Positions 1 through 7,665 of a stretch of DNA of 59,482 bases are shown here, piece after piece. A program made the position numbers and the translations under genes. The stretch lies in the NCBI GenBank assembly GCA_021846985.1, contig JAJZVX010000022.1:1-59482 (forward strand), read 5' to 3'. The notes under the pieces are model-generated. The model had not been told where the DNA came from and ran no database searches. It saw nothing but the letters and a program-made list of their open reading frames with translations. Each line of letters starts with the position of its first letter. Position 1 is the stretch's first letter. The stretch is from Acidobacteriota bacterium (GTDB lineage: Bacteria; Acidobacteriota; Terriglobia; Terriglobales; Acidobacteriaceae).

Positions 1-117
1 CTTCTCGCGAACCGCATCGGCCGCCACGCGGCCCGCGCGATCCGCCTTGGCGGCCAGGTTGAGCTCTTCCAGCTCCTCGTAGGACAGAGCAAGAAAATTA
101 CGGTACTCAGTGGACAT
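1..117 (-). CDS. N-terminal fragment, probable glutamine synthetase (truncated by window edge)
   Basis: The first 39 codons of a minus-strand gene run off the left edge. They read M-STEYRNFLALSYEELEELN followed by LAAKADRAGRVAADAVREK. The ATG at 117-115 is preceded by a strong Shine-Dalgarno (AAGGAG, about 4 nt away), so the start is well supported. From memory, the pattern FL-x-LSY-[DE]ELE-x-NLxAK-xxR-xxRV resembles the N-terminus of a clade of bacterial glutamine synthetases. Too little protein is visible to see any catalytic motif, so the assignment is tentative; a short alpha-helical N-terminus of another enzyme is the alternative. A KdpE-like direct-repeat operator lies about 50 bp upstream. 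Confidence 0.45.
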   Translation of the reverse strand, partial: MSTEYRNFLALSYEELEELNLAAKADRAGRVAADAVREK

Positions 118-166
118 GGGTCTCCTTCCAGGGGGTGTATGCACTCAGATGAAGAATAGGGTTCGA

Positions 167-188
167 GGCATAAAGATGGCGTGAAGAT
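167..188 (-). promoter_or_regulatory. KdpE-like direct-repeat operator upstream of the first gene
   Basis: Two head-to-tail 11-bp units, ggcataaagat (167-177) and ggcgtgaagat (178-188), match at 9 of 11 positions. Read on the minus strand this is TTCACGC-N4-TTTATGC, the same arrangement as the E. coli KdpE box (TTTATAC-N4-TTTACAC). It lies 50-71 bp in front of the ATG of the leftmost gene. A possible -10 (TATTCT, 158-153 on the minus strand) follows, which would put the operator around the -35 region. The first unit is identical to one in the 5900-5921 operator. Confidence 0.6.
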
Positions 189-218
189 TCCGGCGGGAAA
201 GTGCGGCGGGAACGGGCG

Positions 219-1193
219 TTAATGGAGGCGGGCAAGAAAAATCATGAGGAGGAGAACGGCTACGGGGATGAGAGCCAGGCATGCATAGTAAAGGAATCTG
301 CGGGGAGCCTGGGATTTGCGTTTGTGCCAGTCGCGGAGCTCGGCGCGGTCTTCCACGCCGACCTGGTCGAGGTGCTGGAGATCCCACGCGAAGTCGTGGG
401 CGGCCGGATAACGGTTGTGGGGATCGCGTTCCAGGGCGCGGTAAAGGACTTCCTGGAGTTGGGGGGAGATTGACGGGGCGGCGATGCGCGGAGGCAGAGG
501 ATGGTTGAGGAGGCGGTCGTTCATAGCTGCCATGGGGGTGTCACCGGAGAACGGCGTGCGGCCGGTGAGCATCTCGTAGAGGATGACACCCATGGAGTAG
601 AGGTCGGAGCGGCCATCGCCGCGCCTGCCTTTGACCTGCTCGGGCGAGATGTAGTGGGGCGTGCCGAGGGTGGCGGTGATGTTGGCATAGGTAAGGCGGC
701 GGGCGGAGGCGTCGCCGGCGATGCCAAAGTCCATCAGTTTGATGTGGTCGTCCTGGTCGATCATGATGTTTTCGGGCTTCAGGTCACGGTGGACGACGCC
801 GCTGGAGTGGATATATTCAAGGGCATCGAGGATATTGAGGGCCAAACGCACGGCGCGGTCGTGGGGCATGTGGCCTTCATCCAGGATCTGGCGGAGCGGG
901 CGTCCGTGACACCATTCCATGGCCATGTAGACGCGGGAGCGGCGTTCACCGCCATAGACGCGCATGACGCCAGGGTGTTGAAGCTTTTCGCCGATGGCGG
1001 CCTCGCGCTGGAACCGGTCAAAGAGGATGGGATCGGCCTCCATGTCGGGATGGGGGATCTTGAGGGCGACCTGACGGTTATCGCGGAGGTCGGTGGCGCG
1101 AAAAATGGAGGCCATGCCGCTGCGGGAGACGGGCTCGTCGATGCGGTAGTGGTCGAGGGTGGATCCGGCTTCGATGTTGTCGAGAAAACCCAT
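219..1193 (-). CDS. Hanks-type Ser/Thr protein kinase with C-terminal membrane anchor
   Basis: A 324-residue cytoplasmic kinase with a C-terminal tail anchor, phosphorylating Ser/Thr on unknown targets. Catalytic elements are present: VALK (K45), the alpha-C glutamate in RFQREAAIGEKL, HRDLKPEN (D137), DFG (155-157) and the GTPHYISPEQ activation segment. The glycine-rich loop is degenerate: VSRSGMASIF keeps only one of the usual three glycines. After the kinase domain comes a basic stretch (HKRKSQAPRR) and a hydrophobic segment (about residues 300-320). There is no PASTA or other sensor domain. The start is taken at ATG 1193; a GTG 12 nt upstream is possible, and neither has a strong ribosome site. 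The PP2C phosphatase lies just upstream on the same strand (95-bp gap), so the two probably form a kinase/phosphatase pair. Confidence 0.92.
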   Translation of the reverse strand: MGFLDNIEAGSTLDHYRIDEPVSRSGMASIFRATDLRDNRQVALKIPHPDMEADPILFDRFQREAAIGEKLQHPGVMRVYGGERRSRVYMAMEWCHGRPLRQILDEGHMPHDRAVRLALNILDALEYIHSSGVVHRDLKPENIMIDQDDHIKLMDFGIAGDASARRLTYANITATLGTPHYISPEQVKGRRGDGRSDLYSMGVILYEMLTGRTPFSGDTPMAAMNDRLLNHPLPPRIAAPSISPQLQEVLYRALERDPHNRYPAAHDFAWDLQHLDQVGVEDRAELRDWHKRKSQAPRRFLYYACLALIPVAVLLLMIFLARLH

Positions 1194-1288
1194 GCAGAAG
1201 GGCACGCTCCGGGGATGGAAGTCAGATTTGCCGGATTGGACCGATGCGGAAAAGGTACAGTCTGGACGGCATGGTTTGCAACCGGCGA

Positions 1289-2092
1289 TCAGGAATGCAG
1301 GCGGTAGGGCCGGCCGCGGTACATGCCAACCTGTTCGACCGAGCGGACACGGATGACCTGCGCGGTGGTGTTGTCCTCGCCGTCGATTTCCACGGCGCGG
1401 GCGACAAGCGCGCGCGCCACTTCGTCCATGTTCCGGTTTTCGGTGACGATGGAGGCGATGGCCTCAGGGGACATCATGTTGTGGAGGCCGTCGGAGCAGA
1501 GGACGAGCACATCGCCGGGCAGAAGGGTGAGGGCGGCGGTATCGGGCGAGACGAACAATTCGGGGCCGAGCGAACGAGTGAGGACGTGTCGCGACTCGGA
1601 AGTCGCAACCTCTTCGGCGGAGAGGATGCCGAGTTTGCGCTGTTCGTTGACCCATGTGTGGTCCTGGGTAACGACGCGGGCCTGCCCGTTGCGGACAAGG
1701 TAGCAGCGGGAGTCTCCCACGTGGGAGACGATGGCCTGGTCGTAGCGGAGAGCGCAAGCGACGAGGGTGGTGGCCATTCTCTTGCCGCGGTAGCGCTGGT
1801 CGAGGGTGCAGTCGTGGACGGCGGCGTTGGCGTGCTGGATAAGGCGGGGCAGAAGGCTGATGAGCGTGGAGCCGGAGGGAGCGCTGGCGAACTCCCGGAC
1901 TAGCACGTCAATGGCCGTGGAGGAGGCGACTTCGCCGAGATCCATGCCTCCCACGCCGTCAGCGACGGCAAAAAGGAAGCCGTGGGAACGGGACTGCTGA
2001 CGGGAAACGGGGAGGAAAGAGCCCATGGCGTCCTCGTTGTTGGTGCGGACTTTGCCGAAGTCGCTGGCCTGGCCGAACTGGAGGTCCAACAT
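1289..2092 (-). CDS. PP2C-family Ser/Thr protein phosphatase
   Basis: A 267-residue metal-dependent phosphatase of the PrpC/Stp type, expected to reverse phosphorylation by the neighbouring kinase. Visible PP2C motifs are RTNNED near the N-terminus (metal and phosphate contacts), ADGVGGMDLGEVAS, the MATTLVA strand, SHVGDSRCYLVRNG, the TQDHTWVNE segment and VLVLCSDGLHNM, with GEDNTTAQVI near the end. No membrane segment or extra domain is present. The start is taken at ATG 2092, because homologues begin about ten residues before the GQASDFGxVRxxNED motif. An in-frame GTG at 2164 would add 24 unconserved-looking residues. It is transcribed in the same direction as the kinase and lies upstream of it. 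Confidence 0.93.
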   Translation of the reverse strand: MLDLQFGQASDFGKVRTNNEDAMGSFLPVSRQQSRSHGFLFAVADGVGGMDLGEVASSTAIDVLVREFASAPSGSTLISLLPRLIQHANAAVHDCTLDQRYRGKRMATTLVACALRYDQAIVSHVGDSRCYLVRNGQARVVTQDHTWVNEQRKLGILSAEEVATSESRHVLTRSLGPELFVSPDTAALTLLPGDVLVLCSDGLHNMMSPEAIASIVTENRNMDEVARALVARAVEIDGEDNTTAQVIRVRSVEQVGMYRGRPYRLHS

Positions 2093-2249
2093 GAGGAACG
2101 CCGCCTCGGGAGCACGCCTGCCGGCGATGTGCGCCTGGAGTGAAGATGCGAAACCGTGTTGCACAGAGCCACCGGGCGGCTTATCTCTTCAATCCGGCAA
2201 AGTGCGAAGAGAATCTGCCTGCCCGGCAGAGTGGACGGCCATATTCCGG

Positions 2250-4025
2250 CTATCTTGATTCGACCAGGATAGCCTTGCCTTTAGTCTTTGACGTGCTCAG
2301 GAAGTAGATGGCTCCATAGATGCCCCAGAGGGCGGAGATGCCAATGGCCAGCAGCGGTTCCTTGAAGGTGCCGAGGCCGAAGAGCGGACTGATGAGATAA
2401 AAGGCCATGCAGACGAGATTCGCGAGCAGGCCGAAGCCAGGGATGAGCAGATGGAGGACCACGTTGTAGTCAGAGCGTTTGTGGAAGGCGATGATGCAGA
2501 GAAGGCAACTGAGCGCATAGAGGATAAAGGTTCCAAAGTTGGAAGTGAGCGTAATGGTGAGCAGCGAGTTAGGCAGCGACGCCATTTGATCATGAGTGGT
2601 GTAGCCGAAGCTGGAGAAAATGCCGTGCGGCAGGGCGGCGATGGCCGCGTCGGAGGGCGCTCCGGCATCGGCAAAGACCAGCGAGACAGCAATGACGCCG
2701 ATGACGGCGGAGATCGTGGCAAGGGTCCAGATGGCACGGCGCGGGGTAAGGGACTCGGCATGCAGGATGCCGAAGTGCTCGGGCGCCTCGTCGTCTTTCC
2801 CCATGGCATAAGTGACGCGCGCGCCGGTGTTCATGCAGCTCAGGGTGGTGCCAATCAGCGCCAGGAAGACGGTGAAGGCTTCAGCCAGCATGAAGTATTT
2901 GCCGTGGCCCTGGCCGAGCAAAGCGTCGCCGACAATGATCATCATGTCGCCGACGGGCGCGGCCGAGGAAGCGGCGTTCTGCATGGTGTATCCGGAGTTA
3001 AGGAAGAAGTTGGCGGCGAAATACTCGATCAGGTAACAGATGAGTCCCTGAATGAGCAGAGAGGAAACCACTGCGATGGGAATATGTTTTGATGGGTTTC
3101 TGGCTTCGCCTCCCATGGATGTTACCGATTCAAAGCCGACCAGTATCAGGATGGCGACTGTAGCCTGGATGAACAAGTAACTAAACTTATGAGCGGAAAC
3201 GACGGAAGCAGCCGTGGGGTGAGTGAGGAAATTGCCGCTTGTGTCGGTTTCTGGATAAGTGATGCGGTAGGGAACCGGCTTTCCTGCAGAATCAAGCAGA
3301 GGCATGGGCGTGCCGCTGGAGTCGCGCAGGATGGAGCCATCCTTGGGGCTGGTGGCGAACTGAAAGGTATAAGTGGAAAGGGTCTGGTTATCGTACTGGA
3401 AGCCGGGAGCGCCCGCCGGGTGGTTGATGCGATAACCGAGGGCCAGAACACTGAAGACAAGCAGGGCAGAAATCTGCACGATGTTGATGGCGATATTTAC
3501 CGCAGTGGAGGCGCCGGCTCCTTTTTGCGCAATCCATGCGACAAAGAACGAGAAGGCTACAGCGACCAGAGCCATGAAGATCGGGCCTGGGTTCGAGCCG
3601 CTGATGAAGCCGGGATTGAGGAAGCCGACCACGTAGCCGACGAAGATGCCGGTGGTGGCGACCATCACGCCAGGATAGACCCAGTAATAGAGGTGGGAGC
3701 CCCAGCCGACCACGAACTTGGCGATGCGGGCATATTTGAAAGCTTTGTCCTTGGAGAGCAAAGCCTGCTCGGCGTAGTAATAGCTGGATCCTGTGCCGGG
3801 GTAGAGTTTGGAGATTTCGGCATAGGCAACCGCCGTGGCCAAGCAGAGCAGCAGAGCGCCAAAGATACCCAGCCACATGGCTGGGGCGGTGGTGCCCGTG
3901 GTGGCCTGAATGTAGAAGGTGAGCCAGAGGAAGGCGCCAGGAGCAATGAGAGCCATCGCATTGCTGGTCAACCCGGTCAAGCCAAGGGTAGGCTGCATCT
4001 GAGGTGTGCTTCGATCTGCCATCAT
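2250..4025 (-). CDS. APC-superfamily amino-acid permease
   Basis: An inner-membrane secondary transporter of 591 residues. The N-terminal signature GLTGLTSNAMALIAPGAF and roughly 12 hydrophobic helices fit the amino acid-polyamine-organocation superfamily; AEISKLYPGTGSSYYYAEQ is the typical loop after helix 2. An unusually long hydrophilic insertion (about residues 205-265, including STYTFQFATSPKDGS) is probably periplasmic. The start at ATG 4025 follows AGGAGA; a second ATG lies immediately after it, and 28 upstream codons in the open frame lack a ribosome site. The substrate cannot be read from sequence; amino acids such as glutamate or GABA are plausible. If the first gene is glutamine synthetase, this would fit a nitrogen-related set with the porin. 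Confidence 0.9.
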   Translation of the reverse strand: MMADRSTPQMQPTLGLTGLTSNAMALIAPGAFLWLTFYIQATTGTTAPAMWLGIFGALLLCLATAVAYAEISKLYPGTGSSYYYAEQALLSKDKAFKYARIAKFVVGWGSHLYYWVYPGVMVATTGIFVGYVVGFLNPGFISGSNPGPIFMALVAVAFSFFVAWIAQKGAGASTAVNIAINIVQISALLVFSVLALGYRINHPAGAPGFQYDNQTLSTYTFQFATSPKDGSILRDSSGTPMPLLDSAGKPVPYRITYPETDTSGNFLTHPTAASVVSAHKFSYLFIQATVAILILVGFESVTSMGGEARNPSKHIPIAVVSSLLIQGLICYLIEYFAANFFLNSGYTMQNAASSAAPVGDMMIIVGDALLGQGHGKYFMLAEAFTVFLALIGTTLSCMNTGARVTYAMGKDDEAPEHFGILHAESLTPRRAIWTLATISAVIGVIAVSLVFADAGAPSDAAIAALPHGIFSSFGYTTHDQMASLPNSLLTITLTSNFGTFILYALSCLLCIIAFHKRSDYNVVLHLLIPGFGLLANLVCMAFYLISPLFGLGTFKEPLLAIGISALWGIYGAIYFLSTSKTKGKAILVESR

Positions 4026-4360
4026 GATTCTCCTGTGGTTGAAAGTGTGTCTTACTGCGGCCGGCTCCGGCACCGGATGTTTGTATGGCTCGCCTGTTGC
4101 CGGAAACATGATGCCAGGCCCGGCAAGGCGAATTGCTTATTTAGAGGCTAGGGCTGGATTGATAAAGATGAAATCAGGAATTCCTATTCTGTTTAACTTC
4201 TTTGTCTTGTTCGCAGGCATATGTTGCGGTTACGATGCGCGCGGCTCCGGCCAAGCCGAGGAGGACGTGAGAGCTGCCGGGGCCGCGGCACAATTCCCGA
4301 GGAATGTGCGGGGCAAGGCGTGCAGAAATCCCGCGGGAATGGGCGAGGGAGTCTTTGCGG
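4026..4360. other. Intergenic region upstream of the permease gene
   Basis: About 335 bp with no convincing gene. An open plus-strand frame here lacks a ribosome site and coding character. Near 4159-4169 the unit ttgataaagat matches the KdpE-like half-site at 8 of 11 positions, but the adjacent 11 bp match poorly, so it is at best a weak operator. The permease promoter must lie here. A TGGCAT element on the minus strand at 4116-4111 is not followed by a good sigma-54 -12 box. Confidence 0.5.
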
Positions 4361-5611
4361 CTATTTGCCGGTCAGGTTGCTTCCGAAGATGAAGCCGAAT
4401 TCGAGCACGCCGCGGAACTGGTTTGCATTGGTTCCTGCCTGCCCGAAGACATCTCCCTGCGTGTAGTTGGTCGCGTGCACCCACGCCAGATCGCCGCGAA
4501 GATACAGGCCTCCTTTTTGGTAGGTTGGCGTCGCGGTGAAAGTAGTGCCCGCGCTGCCGGACCCGAAGCCCAGCAAATTGACCGATCCGTCCGTTGCGCT
4601 TCCCGAACTGGTGATGTATTCGACGCGCGCCGGGAGTGAGAAACCGTGCTTAAAGGCGCGGCTCACGGACAACGCGCCGCCCGTTGCAGATGCGCCCTTG
4701 GCGACACCCACTTTCAAGTTGGTGGGCACTTTGCCGTACTGGAAGTAGGGCTGAACGATCCACGCGCCCTTGGTGTATGTGTAGATCACCGCGTGCATAT
4801 AGCCGTTGTTTTGCACGGGCGTGGCCATCCTCTGATAGGCGGTCTGTCCGGCGTTCCCCATTCCGTCATAGACGAGGCTATGAGGCCCCTTGGTAAAGGT
4901 CAGCGATCCCGATAGCCACGAGTAGCGGTTGGAATAGTAACCGTCGTTCCAACTGAACGAGGCAGTCAGGTACTTACCCAGGACTTGATTGATCTGAAGG
5001 CCGCGGTTGACGGCATTTTCCTGACCCCAAAGGAGTCCGCGCTCGATGTTGAAGTTCTGGTATGTAAACGTGGACTCCGCGCCCATCAGCGTGGGGAGCG
5101 AACCGGCTTCAAACGATGTGTTCTTTCCCGCCTGTATCTTCAGGAAGGCAACCGGAACAGGCCCGTAGAAATCGTTTACGGTATTCTGCGCGTTGAGAAA
5201 CGGCACTCCCAGCGACGGCATGGTATAGACGCCCGCCTGGATGTAGTACTGAAGCTTGCCATCCGGCTTTTGTATGAAGATCTGCCCGTTGCTAAGAGTG
5301 GCCTGCGCCTTGTCGTCTCCAGGCACGGAATTGTTCTGGAACTGCGAGTAACCAGTTACGATGCCGTTGACCGCCAGCTTACCCAAAGGTCCGGCATCGA
5401 AGATGGCCGGGGGCAGCCATTGCAGAGGACCCGTGAGCACGAATGTAGAAAGCGGGGCAGGCGGCGGCGCGGCAGCAGGGGCCGGACCTGGTGTTTGCCC
5501 AGGCGCAGGAGCCGCGGCAGACGTTACCGCTGTCTGAGCGCTGGCCACGATTGCAGTCACCATTACGGCCGCGGCAATCGATTGCAGTATGCGATTTATG
5601 CTCAGTGTCAT
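4361..5611 (-). CDS. Outer-membrane beta-barrel porin, BBP2/OmpL-like
   Basis: A 416-residue exported protein. The N-terminus (TLSINRILQSIAAAVMVTAIVASAQ) is a signal peptide, followed by a low-complexity Ala/Pro linker (about residues 27-55). The rest is alternating amphipathic strands rich in Gly, Tyr and Asn, e.g. AVNGIVTGYSQFQNN, YYIQAGVYTMPSLG, SLTFTKGPHSLVYDG and GVLEFGFIFGSNLTGK. The pattern fits BBP2-type putative porins. The start at ATG 5611 is set by GGAGGATC 8-15 nt upstream; an upstream in-frame ATG would put 12 residues before the signal. It is divergent from the KdpD-like kinase and shares the operator-containing region 5612-6154. The solute is unknown. Confidence 0.85.
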   Translation of the reverse strand: MTLSINRILQSIAAAVMVTAIVASAQTAVTSAAAPAPGQTPGPAPAAAPPPAPLSTFVLTGPLQWLPPAIFDAGPLGKLAVNGIVTGYSQFQNNSVPGDDKAQATLSNGQIFIQKPDGKLQYYIQAGVYTMPSLGVPFLNAQNTVNDFYGPVPVAFLKIQAGKNTSFEAGSLPTLMGAESTFTYQNFNIERGLLWGQENAVNRGLQINQVLGKYLTASFSWNDGYYSNRYSWLSGSLTFTKGPHSLVYDGMGNAGQTAYQRMATPVQNNGYMHAVIYTYTKGAWIVQPYFQYGKVPTNLKVGVAKGASATGGALSVSRAFKHGFSLPARVEYITSSGSATDGSVNLLGFGSGSAGTTFTATPTYQKGGLYLRGDLAWVHATNYTQGDVFGQAGTNANQFRGVLEFGFIFGSNLTGK

Positions 5612-5837
5612 CAATGCTGATCCTCCATGAAAAGACAATGTGTTCATAAGGCAAGGCCGGATGATCGAGACGTGGTAGACAGGCGCTTCGGCCTGGATGG
5701 TACCACTGGCGGGTGCGTTTTCACTTCAGAGCCAACCCGACAGGAGTGGCCACGGTGTTGAGACAGGAGAGATGCATCTGTGCGAACCGTCTCCATGGCG
5801 TTCGGCTCTGACAGACTGAATTTAGTAGGACAGATGC

Positions 5838-5859
5838 GCCATAAGGAACGTGTGAGGAT
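5838..5859. promoter_or_regulatory. Weaker KdpE-like operator pair
   Basis: Adjacent 11-bp units gccataaggaa (5838-5848) and cgtgtgaggat (5849-5859) each match the corresponding unit of the site at 167-188 at 8 of 11 positions. This pair begins 62 bp before the stronger pair at 5900, roughly six helical turns, so the two pairs could be occupied on the same DNA face. Confidence 0.4.
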
Positions 5860-5899
5860 AGATGGCCTGCGCGTAAAGAAGGGATGGATTGGGCAAGAA

Positions 5900-5921
5900 G
5901 GTATAAGGATGGCATAAAGAT
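5900..5921. promoter_or_regulatory. KdpE-like operator pair between porin and kinase genes
   Basis: Tandem units ggtataaggat (5900-5910) and ggcataaagat (5911-5921) match each other at 9 of 11 positions. On the minus strand this reads TTTATGC-N4-CTTATAC. The second unit is identical to the first unit of the site at 167. The 11-bp period is the usual spacing for head-to-tail binding of OmpR/PhoB-family response regulators. The regulator gene itself lies 1.7 kb downstream. Confidence 0.6.
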
Positions 5922-6154
5922 GAAGAGATGAGGCGCGCAGGGAGCGAGGTGGAGACGCTGCGTAGATCAAAAGCGCTGCTAGAATGCAGGTACGGAGCAG
6001 AGGTGTGAGGCACCAGTTGAGGGAGATCTTAGGTGGATGGCGCAAGCTTGAGCCTAAGTGGTGAAGAACGAGCGGCAAACCAGCGGATGGATAATCTGAC
6101 GATGAGGGCAGGCCGCAGGTTTCCTGGCGCGCCGAAGAGGAAAGGCGGTCCTGG

Positions 6155-7663
6155 TTGTCAGTGAATGGCATGGCAGTGCGAACAGGAGCGGCGATTCAAA
6201 CTTTGCGTGGTTCAGGACAGGCGGCGCTGCAGTTCGTGCTGGAGTGCCTGCTGGGCCTGGTTGTTGTGGCGGCCGTAGCCTTTATGGCGCACGCATGGCA
6301 GCGGCTGATGCCGGTGGCTCTGCTGCTTTATCTGCTGATGGTAGTTCTGGCAGCCCGGGTTTACGGATTCTGGCAGGCCGTGGTGGTATCGCTTGGGGCG
6401 GTGGTGGCGCACAGCTACCTGGCAGTACCGCATGTGGCCGTATACAGGCAGACGAACCCGGCCGCCGATCCCATCAACACGGTGGCGCTGCTTGCGTTTG
6501 TGCTGGTGGCGCTGCTGGTGAGCCGGTTGTCGTTGCAAGTCTCGCGGCATGCCCAAGAGGCGGAAAACCGGGGCGCGCAGATGGAGGATTTGTATGAGTT
6601 CACGCGGCGGACTCTGCAACTGAATCTGCACCTGGAGCCGGGCGCCCAACTGGCGGAGCTGGTGCATGAGATTTTTGCGCTGGAGGCGGTGGTCGTGTTC
6701 GATGCAGATCTGCACCGCACCTATCAGGCAGGATTGTGGGAGGTGGACCCGCAGGAGTTGGCGCAGAATGTCTATTATTTCGAGACCACGGACGACGATC
6801 CGGCCACTGGGCTGGGCAAGCGGGTGGTGCGGCTGGGGACGGCGCCGGTGGGCAGCCTGGTGGTCAAGGGCAACACAAGCCAGTTAACCAATAACGCCAT
6901 TGCCTCGCTGATCGCAATGACCTTCGACCGGTACCGGGCCTTTGCCAACGAGAGCCACATGGAGGCGGAACGGCGGACGGAGCAGTTGCGGGCAACGGTG
7001 CTGGACAGCCTGGCGCACGCCTACAAGACGCCGCTGACAGCGATTCGAGCGGCGAGCACCGGGCTGAGTGAAATGGGGCATCTAACGGCAGGACAGGCAG
7101 ATCTGGTGCAGCTTATCGACGAGCAGGCCGGACACCTGAGCGATCTGACGACGCGGCTTTTGCGAACGGCCCGGCTGGATGCGGGCGAAGTGGCATTGCA
7201 CGCCGAGACCGCGGGCGTGGGTGGACTGATTGAGGAAGTGGTGGCCAGCCTGCGGGAGCGGTTGGCATCGATGAAGGTGAAGATCGAACTGCAGGATGAG
7301 CACATGACGTTGAACTGCGACCGGCAGCTCATGGTGACGCTGCTTACGCAGTACGTAGACAACGCGTGCAAGTACTCGATTTTCGGGACAGCGATTACCA
7401 TTCGCGCCGTGAAGGTTCAAAAGGAAGTGGTGTTCTCGGTGCACAGTTATGGGCCGGTGATTCCAGTGGGAGACCGGGAACGGATATTTGACAGGTTCTA
7501 TCGCGCGTCGGCCAATCCGAACAGGGCTGCTGGAACGGGGATTGGGCTGTCAGTTGCCAAACGCGCGGCTCTGGCCCACGGTGGAAGTGTGTGGGTGACC
7601 AGCGACGAAGTGGAGGGGACGACATTCTTCGCGGCCATTCCGGCTGCGGGATCGAAGAGGTGA
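6155..7663 (+). CDS. KdpD-like sensor histidine kinase (C-terminal half only)
   Basis: 502 residues. Four closely spaced membrane helices (about 28-46, 54-70, 74-94, 108-124) form a KdpD-type (DUF4118) membrane unit. A GAF-like stretch (about 145-265), a HisKA dimerisation domain and an ATPase domain follow, with DNACKYS at 402-408 and GTGIGLSVAK near 473. The phosphoacceptor is H288 in LAHAYKTPLTAIRAAS; the acidic residue that normally follows this histidine is alanine. The N-terminal KdpD sensor and UspA-like domains found in E. coli are absent, and no kdpFABC genes are nearby. The start is taken as TTG 6155 because AAAGG lies 9 nt before it; GTG 6161 and ATG 6170 are alternatives. It is translationally coupled to the response regulator. 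Confidence 0.88.
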   Translation: MSVNGMAVRTGAAIQTLRGSGQAALQFVLECLLGLVVVAAVAFMAHAWQRLMPVALLLYLLMVVLAARVYGFWQAVVVSLGAVVAHSYLAVPHVAVYRQTNPAADPINTVALLAFVLVALLVSRLSLQVSRHAQEAENRGAQMEDLYEFTRRTLQLNLHLEPGAQLAELVHEIFALEAVVVFDADLHRTYQAGLWEVDPQELAQNVYYFETTDDDPATGLGKRVVRLGTAPVGSLVVKGNTSQLTNNAIASLIAMTFDRYRAFANESHMEAERRTEQLRATVLDSLAHAYKTPLTAIRAASTGLSEMGHLTAGQADLVQLIDEQAGHLSDLTTRLLRTARLDAGEVALHAETAGVGGLIEEVVASLRERLASMKVKIELQDEHMTLNCDRQLMVTLLTQYVDNACKYSIFGTAITIRAVKVQKEVVFSVHSYGPVIPVGDRERIFDRFYRASANPNRAAGTGIGLSVAKRAALAHGGSVWVTSDEVEGTTFFAAIPAAGSKR

Positions 7664-7665
7664 AA

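Larger units (their letters stand above)
5612..6154. other. Divergent control region between porin and histidine kinase
   Basis: This 543-bp stretch has no supported gene. A 175-codon minus-strand frame spans it but is Ser/Leu/Arg-rich, has no ribosome site and resembles nothing. The region holds two KdpE-like operator pairs (5838-5859 and 5900-5921) and a TAGAAT -10 candidate on the plus strand at 5980-5985. The distance from each operator to either start codon is about 230-310 bp, so either or both genes could be regulated. Confidence 0.7.

Noticed and set aside
501..1307. Plus-strand open frame of 268 codons over the kinase gene
   Set aside because: Gly/Val-rich shadow of a minus-strand coding sequence in GC-rich DNA; the kinase frame holds all conserved motifs.
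4111..4125. Possible sigma-54 promoter (TGGCAT) before the permease on the minus strand
   Set aside because: The -12 half reads TTCC rather than TTGC and no enhancer-type elements were found, so the match is too weak.
4006..4392. Plus-strand frame with a hydrophobic stretch (ILFNFFVLFAGICCG) upstream of the permease
   Set aside because: No ribosome site, no recognisable family; the hydrophobic run appears by chance in an AT-richer promoter region.
5644..6171. 175-codon minus-strand frame across the porin/kinase intergenic region
   Set aside because: Low-complexity Ser/Leu/Pro composition, no ribosome site, and the region contains regulatory repeats instead.
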